A stretch of 64,000 nt of DNA, from assembly GCA_016717005.1 (NCBI GenBank), contig JADJUF010000024.1:66126-130125 (forward strand), read 5' to 3'. Shown piece after piece: positions 28,588-37,065 of this stretch (position 1 is the stretch's first letter; each line of letters starts with the position of its first letter). The notes beneath the pieces were generated by a model that was not told where the DNA came from, made no database searches, and saw nothing but the letters and a program-made list of their open reading frames with translations. Position numbers and translations under genes: made by a program. The DNA is from Myxococcales bacterium. Lineage in GTDB: Bacteria > Myxococcota_A > Polyangia > Haliangiales > Haliangiaceae.

Positions 28588-29261
28588 GGGGCTCCCTTGG
28601 TGGGCGTGGGGCGTGCGCCCGAGGCCGGGCCACGTGCGAACAGTGCCACGAACTGTCCCGGCAGGTCGTTGACTTCCGTCACGAGCTCGAGCCCGACCGA
28701 GGCCGCCGCCGCCATGACCGCGGCCCGGTGCTGCATGCGGTTGGTGATCGCCAGGCGCCCGTCGGGCTTGAGCGCCGGCACCGCCTTGGTCAGCCACGCC
28801 ACGCGGTCGTCGAAGTAGTGGTCGACCTGCGCGAGGAGGATCAGGTCGAAGCGCCCCGGCTCGAGCCCGGGCTCGGTGGCCGCGACCTGGCGCGGCTCGA
28901 CGACGGTGTCGAACCCGGCCGCCTCCATGCGCGCGCCCAGGTACGACAGCACCGCGGCGTCGATGTCGGTGGCGACCACGTGGCCGCCCGGGAACACCGC
29001 GCGCGCGACGTGGACCGTCAGCAGGCCGGTGCCGGCGCCGACGTCGGCGACGGTCATGCCGGCCTTGATGCCGAGCAGGCCGATCAGGCGCTCGGGCTGG
29101 CGCTCCTGGTCGAAGCGCGACTGATCGTCGATCGGGACCTCGGGCGCGTCGCTGGCGCGCGGGGCGGCGCTGCCGCCGGTGCCGCCGCCAGCGGCGGGCG
29201 ACGACGACGAGCCGCTGCTGCACGCGGCGGCGCAGACGACGAGGATGACGAACCAGCGCAC
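28584..29261 (-). CDS. Exported SAM-dependent methyltransferase-like lipoprotein
   Basis: A 225-residue protein with a lipoprotein signal (VVCAAAC) and a Ser/Gly-rich spacer, then a class I methyltransferase fold: QERQPERLIGLLGIKAGMTV, SAM loop VADVGAGTGLLTVHVARAVF, acidic residue in VVATDIDAA, and FDLILLAQVDHYFDDRVAWL. A methyltransferase outside the cytoplasm is odd, because SAM is not normally available there; the lipobox may be misleading or the protein may have another role. GTG start at 29261, with TAGCTT ending six bases before it. It is followed by the small lipoprotein. Confidence 0.75.
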   Translation of the reverse strand: MRWFVILVVCAAACSSGSSSSPAAGGGTGGSAAPRASDAPEVPIDDQSRFDQERQPERLIGLLGIKAGMTVADVGAGTGLLTVHVARAVFPGGHVVATDIDAAVLSYLGARMEAAGFDTVVEPRQVAATEPGLEPGRFDLILLAQVDHYFDDRVAWLTKAVPALKPDGRLAITNRMQHRAAVMAAAASVGLELVTEVNDLPGQFVALFARGPASGARPTPTKGAP

Positions 29262-29308
29262 GCGCGGAAGCTACCCTCGCGGGCCGGGGCTGTCGACCTC
29301 GGGCGCCA

Positions 29309-30712
29309 TCACATCGTGAGCGTCTTCACGACGCCGCCGATGTCGACGCCGCGCGCGAAGTCCGCGGCGCGGCGCATGTCGCCGCGGGCGATGGCGTAGG
29401 CGACCGCGGCCGAGGCCGGCGCCGCCAGGTCGCGCGTGGGCGCGTCGTTGTCCTCGCCGGTGCGCGGGTCGAAGCCCTTGACCGTGCCGTCGGCGCCGAC
29501 CCCGCCGTGCCAGCCGGTCTTGAGCAGGCCGTTGCCGTAGACGTACATCCAGTTGGAGTTGTCGGGCGTGCCGTCGGGCCAGCCCGCGCGGGCGCGCGGG
29601 TTCTTGGGCGTGTCGCCGTGGATCGTCAGGACGACGTTGTCGGCCAGGGTCGTGCCGCCGCAGCTGGCGTCGGCCACCGCCCCGAGGTCGCCCATGAAAC
29701 CGTCGAGGATCTTGCCGAGCGCGGTCGTGACCCCGCGCAGGGCGCCCATGTCGTTGAACGCGCCGTGGGGGTCGTCCTCCATCGCCGGCAAGACCACGCT
29801 CGAGGTCAGGCCCAGCGCGAACGCCTTGGCGGTGACGATCAGGTTCTCGGCGAGCGCCAGCACGTTGGCGCGGGTGCCGAGGTCGACGCCGTAGCGGGCG
29901 CGATCGGCGTCGGTGATCGCGAGGCGATCGGCGAGGTTGGTGCCCAGGAGCCGCGCCGCGGTCTTGGCGGTGCCGTAGGCCCGGGTCTGGGTCGGGCGGC
30001 CGGCGGCGCGGTTGAGCGACGCGGCGGCGGCGAAGCCGGCCTCGTACAGCCCGGCGTCGCCGGTGTTCTCGAGCAGGCCGCCGGCGCGCGAGGCCGCGCT
30101 GTTGAACAGCCCGACGAACTGCTCGGCCGAGCCGACCGCCGACGGGCGCGGGGCGCCGGGCGCGTTGCCGAACGGCGCGCCGCCGATCGTGACTACCGGG
30201 ATCACGCTGGGGTTGGTCGACTGCAGCGCCGCGGCGATCGCGAACACCGAGTTGCCGCCGACGCTGGTCGCCGTCGATGGGGTCCGGGTGTGGGTCTCGT
30301 TCGAGCCGGCCATGAACGCGGTCATCTGCTTGCCGCCGGTGGCGGTGCGGAACGGCGCCTCCGGCCCGAGCGTCAGCGGCCGATCGGTGCCGGCGGCGAT
30401 GAGCTGCTGGCCGGGGGCGTGGAACGCGAACGTGTCGCTGCCGGCCGCCGCGACCGCGTTGTGCGGCCACAGGAGCTGGAACCACGCGAAGCCGCCGTTG
30501 CCGGCGACGAGGTGGACCGAGCGGTTGGTCGGCAGGGCGCAGGCGTCGGCCGCCAGCGCCGAGTCGATCGAGTCCTCGAGGACCTCGAACACCTTCCACC
30601 GGGACAGGCCGAGGGCCGCGCCGGTGAACAGGCTCCACTTGATGAGCTCGCGCCGGCCGAGCTCGCGGTGCTGGCTCCGGGCGTTGGCTTCGGGGGTGCC
30701 GCGCTTCTTCAT
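29309..30712 (-). CDS. DUF1501-like twin-arginine exported protein
   Basis: A 467-residue protein whose N-terminus carries a Tat-like signal (GRRELIKWSLFTGAALGL). The body is like DUF1501 proteins (phosphatase/sulfatase-related fold): QLLWPHNAVAAAGSD, VVLTIHGDTPKNPRARAGWP and WMYVYGNGLLKTGWHGGVG. DUF1501 genes in planctomycetes and myxobacteria are regularly paired with DUF1549/DUF1585-type cytochrome-associated proteins, as here. It is the last gene of the 33747-29309 operon. Biochemical function unknown. Confidence 0.75.
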   Translation of the reverse strand: MKKRGTPEANARSQHRELGRRELIKWSLFTGAALGLSRWKVFEVLEDSIDSALAADACALPTNRSVHLVAGNGGFAWFQLLWPHNAVAAAGSDTFAFHAPGQQLIAAGTDRPLTLGPEAPFRTATGGKQMTAFMAGSNETHTRTPSTATSVGGNSVFAIAAALQSTNPSVIPVVTIGGAPFGNAPGAPRPSAVGSAEQFVGLFNSAASRAGGLLENTGDAGLYEAGFAAAASLNRAAGRPTQTRAYGTAKTAARLLGTNLADRLAITDADRARYGVDLGTRANVLALAENLIVTAKAFALGLTSSVVLPAMEDDPHGAFNDMGALRGVTTALGKILDGFMGDLGAVADASCGGTTLADNVVLTIHGDTPKNPRARAGWPDGTPDNSNWMYVYGNGLLKTGWHGGVGADGTVKGFDPRTGEDNDAPTRDLAAPASAAVAYAIARGDMRRAADFARGVDIGGVVKTLTM

Positions 30713-30719
30713 CGGGTCC

Positions 30720-31397
30720 TCACTCGCACGTGTTGGCAGCGGCCAAGAGCGTCGCGACCGCGATGCGCTTGCCCTTGTCGACGTCGCTGGCGCGGGTCAC
30801 CGCCAGGTTGCACAGCTCGACGTGGCTGGCCGTGGCCGGCACGCCGATCAGGCAGGTGATGCCGTCGGGGTTGCACTGGTCGTCGACGTTGAACAGCGGC
30901 GCGCCCTGGCCGGCGATCTGGCACTCGGGGCGGTCGCCGAGGTTGGCGATGATCTCGGGCGCGGCCTGGACGAAGATGTCGAACATCTTCGACGCGGTCG
31001 CGGTCGAGAGCTCGCGACCCTCGCGCTGGCGCGCCCCGAAGTTGGCGACGCCGAGCGCCTGGTCGCCGTCGCGGTAGAGCCGGCCGGCCGACAGCGCCGC
31101 GGTGTTGCCGAGGTCGACGCCGCGCGACGCCAGGAGCGCGCCGAGCGTGGCGTACTTCATCTTGGCGCAGCTGTGGACCCGGGCGGCGAAGCGGGGCGGC
31201 CCCTCGACCTTGGCGCGGTCGACCAGATCCCAGACGTCGACGTTGGTGCCGGGGTGATCGAAGGTGTTCTCGGTGCCGCCCGACGCGTTGCCGCTCGGCA
31301 GGGGCGGGCCGTCGGTGGCGAGCTCGCCGGTGCACGCGAGCGTGGCGCTGGCGAGCGCGGCGACGACGACGGTGGTGGGCAGAGATAGGCAGCGCAT
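30720..31397 (-). CDS. Secreted lipoprotein of unknown function in the CxxCH/DUF1501 operon
   Basis: A 225-residue lipoprotein (lipobox ATLAC). The mature part contains the cysteines SCAKMKYATLGALLASRGV, CQIAGQ, CNPDGITCLIG and LCNLAV, likely forming disulfides. It starts in overlap with the preceding stop (ATGA) and ends eight bases before the DUF1501 gene, so it is part of the same transcript. No recognised domain; its conserved position suggests a structural or accessory role. Confidence 0.62.
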   Translation of the reverse strand: MRCLSLPTTVVVAALASATLACTGELATDGPPLPSGNASGGTENTFDHPGTNVDVWDLVDRAKVEGPPRFAARVHSCAKMKYATLGALLASRGVDLGNTAALSAGRLYRDGDQALGVANFGARQREGRELSTATASKMFDIFVQAAPEIIANLGDRPECQIAGQGAPLFNVDDQCNPDGITCLIGVPATASHVELCNLAVTRASDVDKGKRIAVATLLAAANTCE

Positions 31398-32536
31398 CAG
31401 AACCTCACGAAGTCGTCGGAGGAGTAGACGGCGAAGATGGCGTCCTTCACCTTCATGCCGTTGGCCTGGAACGCCAGCACCTGGGCGTCGATGACCTCGC
31501 GCGGGATCACGGTCAGCGTGTCGACGATGTCGCCCTTGCCCAGGGCCCAGCCCCAGAGCCGCGCGACCGCGCACTCGGCGATGGCCGGGTCGGCGGCCAT
31601 GGCCGCGCCGAGCGCGGGGAGATCCGCGGCCGGCGCGCCGAACCGCCACGCGGTCGGCTCGGCGCCGGGCAGCCAGTCGGAGCGCAGCGCCAGCGGCGTG
31701 CCGAGCTGCGGGGTCTTGACCTGGATCGTCGCCTGCTGCTGGCCGTCGTCGTCGAAGTTCCCGAACAGCGGCGCGACGTGGTTCATCGTCGTGTGGCAGT
31801 TGGCGCAGATGACCGCGCTCTGATCGTGGAAGTCGATCGTGCCGCCGTTCGAGGTGCCGGCGATCGACTCCATCGGCCACGCCGACAGGAACGTGGGCGC
31901 GCCCTCGGGCGGCTCGCCGGTCAGCTCGACCGGGAACGCGGTGCACGCGAACAGCTCCTGGACCCAGCGCACGCGCCGGAACGCCAGGTTCGACTGGAAC
32001 TGCGCCATCGCGCCGGGGTCCGCCAGCACGCCGGCCGCGGGCGTCACGCCGTTGCCGCAGTCGGCCGGGGTGAACGTGCCGGCGGTCGCGTCGAAGGTGG
32101 GGCAGGTGCCCGTCGCCGCGGTCAAGAGCTCGGTGTACGCGCGGTTCTCGACCGCGACCTGGGCGGCGAACGCCGGCGCGGTGTCGAGGCGGGCGCTGCC
32201 GCCGATCTTCATCGAGTCGCGCCAGAAGCCGAGCATCTGGTTCGCGAACCGCGGGCCCTCGAGGTAGTTGCGCAGGAGCGACTCGTAGACGACCTTCTGC
32301 GCGGCGGGGTCGCCGGCGTCGGCCACGGCCTTGATCTCGGCCAGGCTCGGCAGCCCGCCGGTCAGGCGCAGCGCCGCGGTCCGCAGCGCGGCGTTGTAGT
32401 CGAGCGTCCGCTCGGCCAGCCGCTGGTCCCAGTAGTCGGCGGGGACGTCGTCGCCGGTGTCGTCGGGGGCCGACGAGTCGCCGCAGGCGGCGGCGCCGGC
32501 CAGGCCGAGCGCGAGAACGAGACGAGCACTGCGCAT
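31397..32536 (-). CDS. DUF1549-like secreted protein with one CxxCH
   Basis: A 379-residue lipoprotein (lipobox GAAAC). The region LRTAALRLTGGLPSLAEIKA with RNYLEGPRFANQMLGFWRDS is reminiscent of DUF1549, whose members occur with planctomycete-type cytochromes. A haem-like motif CANCHTTMNHVAPLF lies in the middle, and a C-terminal helical part has AECAVARLWGWALGKGDIVD. The start (32536) has a good AGGAG ribosome site 23 bp after the CxxCH lipoprotein. Its C-terminus overlaps the next gene by four bases. Confidence 0.7.
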   Translation of the reverse strand: MRSARLVLALGLAGAAACGDSSAPDDTGDDVPADYWDQRLAERTLDYNAALRTAALRLTGGLPSLAEIKAVADAGDPAAQKVVYESLLRNYLEGPRFANQMLGFWRDSMKIGGSARLDTAPAFAAQVAVENRAYTELLTAATGTCPTFDATAGTFTPADCGNGVTPAAGVLADPGAMAQFQSNLAFRRVRWVQELFACTAFPVELTGEPPEGAPTFLSAWPMESIAGTSNGGTIDFHDQSAVICANCHTTMNHVAPLFGNFDDDGQQQATIQVKTPQLGTPLALRSDWLPGAEPTAWRFGAPAADLPALGAAMAADPAIAECAVARLWGWALGKGDIVDTLTVIPREVIDAQVLAFQANGMKVKDAIFAVYSSDDFVRF

Positions 32537-32559
32537 GGAACGCTCCTGACCTTTCGCGA

Positions 32560-33747
32560 TCACGGGGCGGCCTCGGCGGTGATCCACGGGAGGATCGCCG
32601 TCTTGAAGGCCTGGAACTCGGGGTCGGTGCCGAACTTGAACGGGTGGTTGAGCCCCGAGTTGGGCTGCGCGGCCACGAAGATCGCGCTCTGGTCGGGGTT
32701 GAGCTTCGAGATGCGCGACAGGATCTGCGCGCACGCGGCCGGCTGCTGGAGGTCGTCGGCGAGCTTGGTCATGTCGGTGGCGGCGGTGGCGCCGCCGTTG
32801 CCGCCGGCGTGGCAGCTGGTGCAGCTGGCCGTGAGCGGGCCGCGGACGATCGCGGTGAACTGCGCGACCGCCTTGCAGCCGCCGCCGGTGGTGCCGCCGT
32901 CGGTCGAGGGCGGCATGCCGTTGGCGAAGGTCGCGGCCTTGAAGTAGAGCGACAGCGGCGCGGTCGGCGGCACGTCGACGAACACCGCGGTGCCGCCGCC
33001 GACCGAGCTCGAGGTCATCTCGGCGACCGTGAGATCGATGTCGCTGAACCGATCGATCGGATCGGGCACCGGCTGCTGGCCGTCCCAGACCACGAACAGC
33101 GGGTGGGTCAGGCGCACGCCGCCGGTGCCGGCGGTGACCGAGATCCGCGACAGGTACATGCCGGTGCCGAGCGGCTGGAAGTCGAACGAGAACGTCGTGC
33201 CGGCCAGGCCCAGCGGGCCGAGGTCGATCGTGTTGGCGCCGAGCACCGGCGTGATGACCGGCGTCTCGATCGTCGGCGCTGGCATCTTGCCCGCGGCCAG
33301 CGCCTCGAGCTCGACCCAGGCCGTGACCTTGGCGGCCTCGACCGGCAGGTAGTTGGTGCCGACCATCGCGTGGGCCTGGCTCGACGCGTAGACCGCGAGC
33401 CGGCTGGCCTGAGGGTCGTCGAGGTCGACCAGCTTGCCGCCGTCGAACGCGAGGACGCCCTCGCGCAGGGTCGGATCGGGCTTCATGAACTGCGGGTTGA
33501 CGGTGCCGGTGTGGCAGCTCGCGCACTTGGCGGCGAGCGTCGGCTCGACGTCGCGGGCGAACGCGGCGGTGGCGTTCTTGGTGGCGTCGCCGGAGGGGTC
33601 GATGATCTCGCCGGTGCACCCTGCCGCGAGCAGCGCCAGGGCGACCGCGAGCGCGTGCAGCCGCACCATCGGCAAGCGGCGGAGCAAGACCTCGAGCGCG
33701 GCCCGGCGGGTCACCGGAAGTGCTCGGAAGCGTGAGGAGGCCAGCAT
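32560..33747 (-). CDS. Secreted lipoprotein with two CxxCH sites
   Basis: A lipoprotein of up to 395 residues with two haem-binding motifs, AAKCASCHTGTVNPQFM and TASCTSCHAGGNGGATAA, separated by a beta-rich domain with TTFSFDFQPLGTGMYLSRI, which resembles copper-type or lectin-like sandwich modules. The lipobox is LLAAGC. TAACCT eight bases before the ATG at 33747 suggests transcription starts there; an internal ATG at 33669 would give a shorter signal peptide and is the alternative. It is the first gene of the operon and probably an electron carrier or surface-bound cytochrome. Confidence 0.72.
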   Translation of the reverse strand: MLASSRFRALPVTRRAALEVLLRRLPMVRLHALAVALALLAAGCTGEIIDPSGDATKNATAAFARDVEPTLAAKCASCHTGTVNPQFMKPDPTLREGVLAFDGGKLVDLDDPQASRLAVYASSQAHAMVGTNYLPVEAAKVTAWVELEALAAGKMPAPTIETPVITPVLGANTIDLGPLGLAGTTFSFDFQPLGTGMYLSRISVTAGTGGVRLTHPLFVVWDGQQPVPDPIDRFSDIDLTVAEMTSSSVGGGTAVFVDVPPTAPLSLYFKAATFANGMPPSTDGGTTGGGCKAVAQFTAIVRGPLTASCTSCHAGGNGGATAATDMTKLADDLQQPAACAQILSRISKLNPDQSAIFVAAQPNSGLNHPFKFGTDPEFQAFKTAILPWITAEAAP

Positions 33748-34146
33748 GGTCCGGAAGGTTACAGCAACCGGCGTGCCGACCTGCGGAGGGGGCGATCGTC
33801 CCGCGCGACCCCGCAAATCTCTGCGAGAACTGAGGTTCTCGCGGGTGACGGGGCGCCGGGGACCGGGGTAGCCGGGGGGGCGACCCCCACGCGGGGTCAT
33901 GTGACTCCACCGTGGCGTGGGGCTAACTCGCCGTGACAACTAGGAGCCGGCGTCGGAACTGGGCATCCGGAACTGACGGCCCGAGGGAGCTGACGATCGG
34001 GTGAGGCCCGACAGCCCGGCGAGAGGCGGACGGAGCCGACGATCGGGTGAGGCCCGGAGGGCGCGGCGGGTTGGAGGCCGGAGCGGGACGCCGGAGCCGG
34101 AGCCGACCATCGGGTGAGGTCCGGAGCCCGGCGGGAGGCGGAGGGG
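33748..34146. other. Intergenic region upstream of a repeat array
   Basis: No gene supported. From about 33990 degenerate GATCGGGTGAGG-type repeats lead into the regular array. Confidence 0.45.
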
Positions 34147-34720
34147 CAGCCGATCGGGCGCGGGCCGAGCGCCCGGGTGTCAGCCGATCGGGAGCGGGCC
34201 GAGCGCCCGGGTGTCAGCCGATCGGGCGCGGGCCGAGCGCTCGGGTGTCAGCCGATCGGGCGCGGGCCGAGCGCCCGGGTGTCAGCCGATCGGGAGCGGG
34301 CCGAGCGCCCGGGTGTCAGCCGATCGGGCGCGGGCCGAGCGCTCGGGTGTCAGCCGATCGGGAGCGGGCCGAGCGCCCGGGTGTCAGCCGATCGGGCGCG
34401 GGCCGAGCGCCCGGGTGTCAGCCGATCGGGCGCGGGCCGAGCGCTCGGGTGTCAGCCGATCGGGAGCTGGGATCGGGAGCTGGCCCGCGCGTGCCGGGTG
34501 TCAGCCGATCGGGAGCTGGCCGCGCGTGCCGGGTGTCAGCCGATCGGGAGCTGGGATCGGGCTGGCCCGCGCGTGCCGGGTGTCAGCCGATCGGGAGCTG
34601 GCCGTGCGCCCGGGTGTCAGCCGATCGGGAGCTCGGGCCGGGCGCCCGGGTGTCAGCCGATCGGGAGCTCGGGCCGGGCGCCCGGGTGTCAGCCGATCGG
34701 GAGCGGGCCGCGGGCTGGGC
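34147..34720. repeat. 34-bp tandem array with a three-unit higher order
   Basis: CAGCCGATCGGG recurs at 34147, 34181, 34215, 34249, 34283 and onwards, about fifteen copies. The first nine units are 34 bp, later units longer and irregular. Two variable bases (GGCGC/GGAGC and GCGCCC/GCGCTC) make units 1-3 and 4-6 the same trio, a 102-bp higher-order repeat. The array lies between two divergent gene starts. Units are directly adjacent with no spacers, so it is not a CRISPR. Confidence 0.9.
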
Positions 34721-34785
34721 CGGCGTCCGGGAGCTGAGATCGCGCTGAGACTGGATCGGGCGGGGTGGTCGGTACCGTTGGCCGC

Positions 34786-36312
34786 ATGAGCAATCGCGCG
34801 CGAACGATCCTCGTCCTCACGGTCTCGATCCTCGCGACCCAGCCGGGGTGCCAGCAGTACCTCCAGGCCCGCGCTCGCAGGGCGTCCGACGCGAAGGAGG
34901 CGAAGCAGAAGAAGGCGCACGCCGAGGCCGAAGCCGAGTTCGAAGCGGCGTTCGACCCGGCGTTCGCGGCCGAGGACTACGCCGCGGCCGCGGCCACGTT
35001 CACGCCGGCCCGCGCCGCGGTCCTCGGTGACGCCGGCGTCTATCGGCGCGACCGGAGGAAGCTCTTGTACCGCATCCTCGAAGTGGCCGACGGCCTCTCC
35101 GGCGCTCATCGCTTCGTCGAGGCGCTGGCGGTGGTCGAGCTCGCGCCGCCGCTGGCAGCCGACGCCGACGACGAGCGCAGGATCGAGTGGTCGGCGAGCA
35201 CCATCCGCGAGCGCGCCGGCGAGGTCACCGCCGCGTGGCGCGGCCTCCGCGCCAAGGTGGACGCCGACGTGGCCGCCGGGCGGTTCGCGACGGCGGCGGC
35301 GCGGCTCGCCTTGATGCCCAGCGGGGGGGATCCGGCGCAGACCGCCGAGGCCGAGGCCCAGCTGTGTGCGCTCGTCGATCGCGTGGCGGCGACCTACCTG
35401 CGCCGCATCTTCGTGACCACCGGGGACGGGGATCGGGCGCTGCTCGCCAAGATGATGGCGAGCGTTCGCGCGGGTCGCTACGGCGCCGCGGTCGAGCTCG
35501 TCGATCGCGCGGACGCGGCCGACGTCGTGATCACGGTCGGCCTGGCCGCCGAGCGGCTCGAGCAGTCGACGGCGGCCACGACCCGCACCGGCCGCTACGT
35601 CTCGGGCTCGAGGCTGCAAGCCAACCCCAAGATCAAGTCGCTGCAGAAGGACATCGAGCAGCTCACCGGCGACGTCGCGAGCAAGGAGCGCTCGATCGCG
35701 CGGATCCGCTGCAGCGGCGAGTGCCGGTCGCGCGTCGCCGAGCAGGATCAGCTCGCGCGGATCCGCGAGCGCCTGCGCGGCAAGCAGCAGGACCTGGCGC
35801 GCCAGCCCGCGCAGGTGAACGCCCCGGTCGAGGCCGAGCTGAGCTACCCGGTCCGCGTCCACACCTCGACGCTGCACCAGGTCGTGCTCATCGACGCGAA
35901 GCCCAAGCGCGGCAAGGCCACCTCGTCACGCCCGGACATGACGCGCGTCTCGACCAGCGAGGAGCACGACGCGGTGGCGCAGCTCGGGATCGCCGCGGCG
36001 CGCCCGACCCGCCCCGACGTCGACGCGATGCGCGGCGCGCTGCACGCCCAGATCGTCCAGGACTCGCCGTACGTCGTCCACAACAACCTCGAGGCGCGGA
36101 ACCAGGCGCTGGGCGAGCGGGTCCAGGCCGCGACCGGCGCCGAGCGCGCCGAGCTGATCGCCACCTGGATGGCGCTCAACCCGAGCTCGAACCAGGACGT
36201 CCTGAAGTTCAGCGACGACGAGCTGACCAAGCTCCTGGGGCTCCCGCCTGGCGCCGCCAGGACCCTGGCGCGCCGCACCACGGCGTGCTGGGCGCAGGGC
36301 GCGCGCCCGTGA
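34786..36312 (+). CDS. Exported coiled-coil protein of unknown function
   Basis: A 508-residue protein with an N-terminal signal (TILVLTVSILATQPGC; the lipobox is weak) followed by charged helical sequence (KEAKQKKAHAEAEAEFEAAF). The middle carries a coiled coil with KIKSLQKDIEQLTGDVASKE and IRCSGECRSRVAEQDQLARI, the latter with a CxxxC pair. No catalytic domain is recognised. TACCGT ends seven bases before the ATG. Base composition is slightly lower in GC than its neighbours and there is no operon partner. Surface or periplasmic scaffold is a guess. Confidence 0.65.
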   Translation: MSNRARTILVLTVSILATQPGCQQYLQARARRASDAKEAKQKKAHAEAEAEFEAAFDPAFAAEDYAAAAATFTPARAAVLGDAGVYRRDRRKLLYRILEVADGLSGAHRFVEALAVVELAPPLAADADDERRIEWSASTIRERAGEVTAAWRGLRAKVDADVAAGRFATAAARLALMPSGGDPAQTAEAEAQLCALVDRVAATYLRRIFVTTGDGDRALLAKMMASVRAGRYGAAVELVDRADAADVVITVGLAAERLEQSTAATTRTGRYVSGSRLQANPKIKSLQKDIEQLTGDVASKERSIARIRCSGECRSRVAEQDQLARIRERLRGKQQDLARQPAQVNAPVEAELSYPVRVHTSTLHQVVLIDAKPKRGKATSSRPDMTRVSTSEEHDAVAQLGIAAARPTRPDVDAMRGALHAQIVQDSPYVVHNNLEARNQALGERVQAATGAERAELIATWMALNPSSNQDVLKFSDDELTKLLGLPPGAARTLARRTTACWAQGARP

Positions 36313-36452
36313 CGCGCTGACGTCGAGCGTTCCCCGGCGTCGCGGGCGATCGGTCAGTCGCGGAGATGCTCGGGATCGACGAGGCGCGCGCTCATGGGGA
36401 TCGCTCGTGGTGCGTGGTGCGCGCGGTCGTGCGTCCTCGACGCTGGCGCGGT

Positions 36453-36859
36453 TCACTCGCCGGCGTAGCGCCGGGCGGCGGCGACGATGTCGTCGGGAGC
36501 GGGGCCGCGGTCGAGGTCGTGGAGCTCGGCGCGGCCGAGCTCGGTGCCGTCGGCGGCCATGACGGTGACGGTGTCGCCGGCGGCCTCGTCGAAGCGGTAG
36601 GTCACGTCGAGGCCGAGCGCGCCGAGCTGGGTCGCGAGGTCGCTGCCGCGCAGCGCCTGCTCGGCCTTGTCTTGCTGGCCGCGCGGCGAGTCCATCACGT
36701 AGGACATCCGGCCGTAGACCAGCTCGACCGCGGACGCCGCCGCCGGTGCGTCGTCGGTCGCGGGCGCGGCGGTCGTGGTCCCGGCGGACGCGGGCGGCCG
36801 GGCGGGCCGCCGCAGGCAGCGAGCGACAGCGAGCAGAGCATCGTGGCGAGGAGGCGCAT
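36453..36859 (-). CDS. Small lipoprotein of unknown function, reading frame broken once
   Basis: About 135 residues if one missing base is restored. The signal peptide MRLLATMLCSLSLAACGG (lipobox SLAAC) is in one frame. From about residue 24 the frame changes within the G/C runs 36792-36812 and continues as ASAVELVYGRMSYVMDSPRG, then GLDVTYRFDEAAGDTVTVMA to the stop at 36453. An ATG at 36707 could start the C-terminal part alone. A one-base contraction in a G run is the simplest explanation. No family recognised. Confidence 0.55.
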
Positions 36860-37065
36860 GGCGACGATCCTCGCACGTGGAGGTCGCGGGCGGGGGCGTT
36901 GACGGCCGTCGCTACGCGCGGTCGCGCGGCGCGGCCCGTGGGCCGGCGGGCGTCGCCCGATCCGTTCCGCCCGCGATCACCGGGCTCGTCGCACCTCGGG
37001 TCGTCATCGGGCGAGGTGTCGGGGATGGGCCAGGCGAGCGACCTGCGTGATCCCGGCGCGGCCAC

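Noticed and set aside
34147..34720. CRISPR-like array
   Set aside because: Units abut directly with no unique spacers, there is no leader and no cas gene. The same holds for the arrays at 24.9, 38.3 and 10.1 kb.
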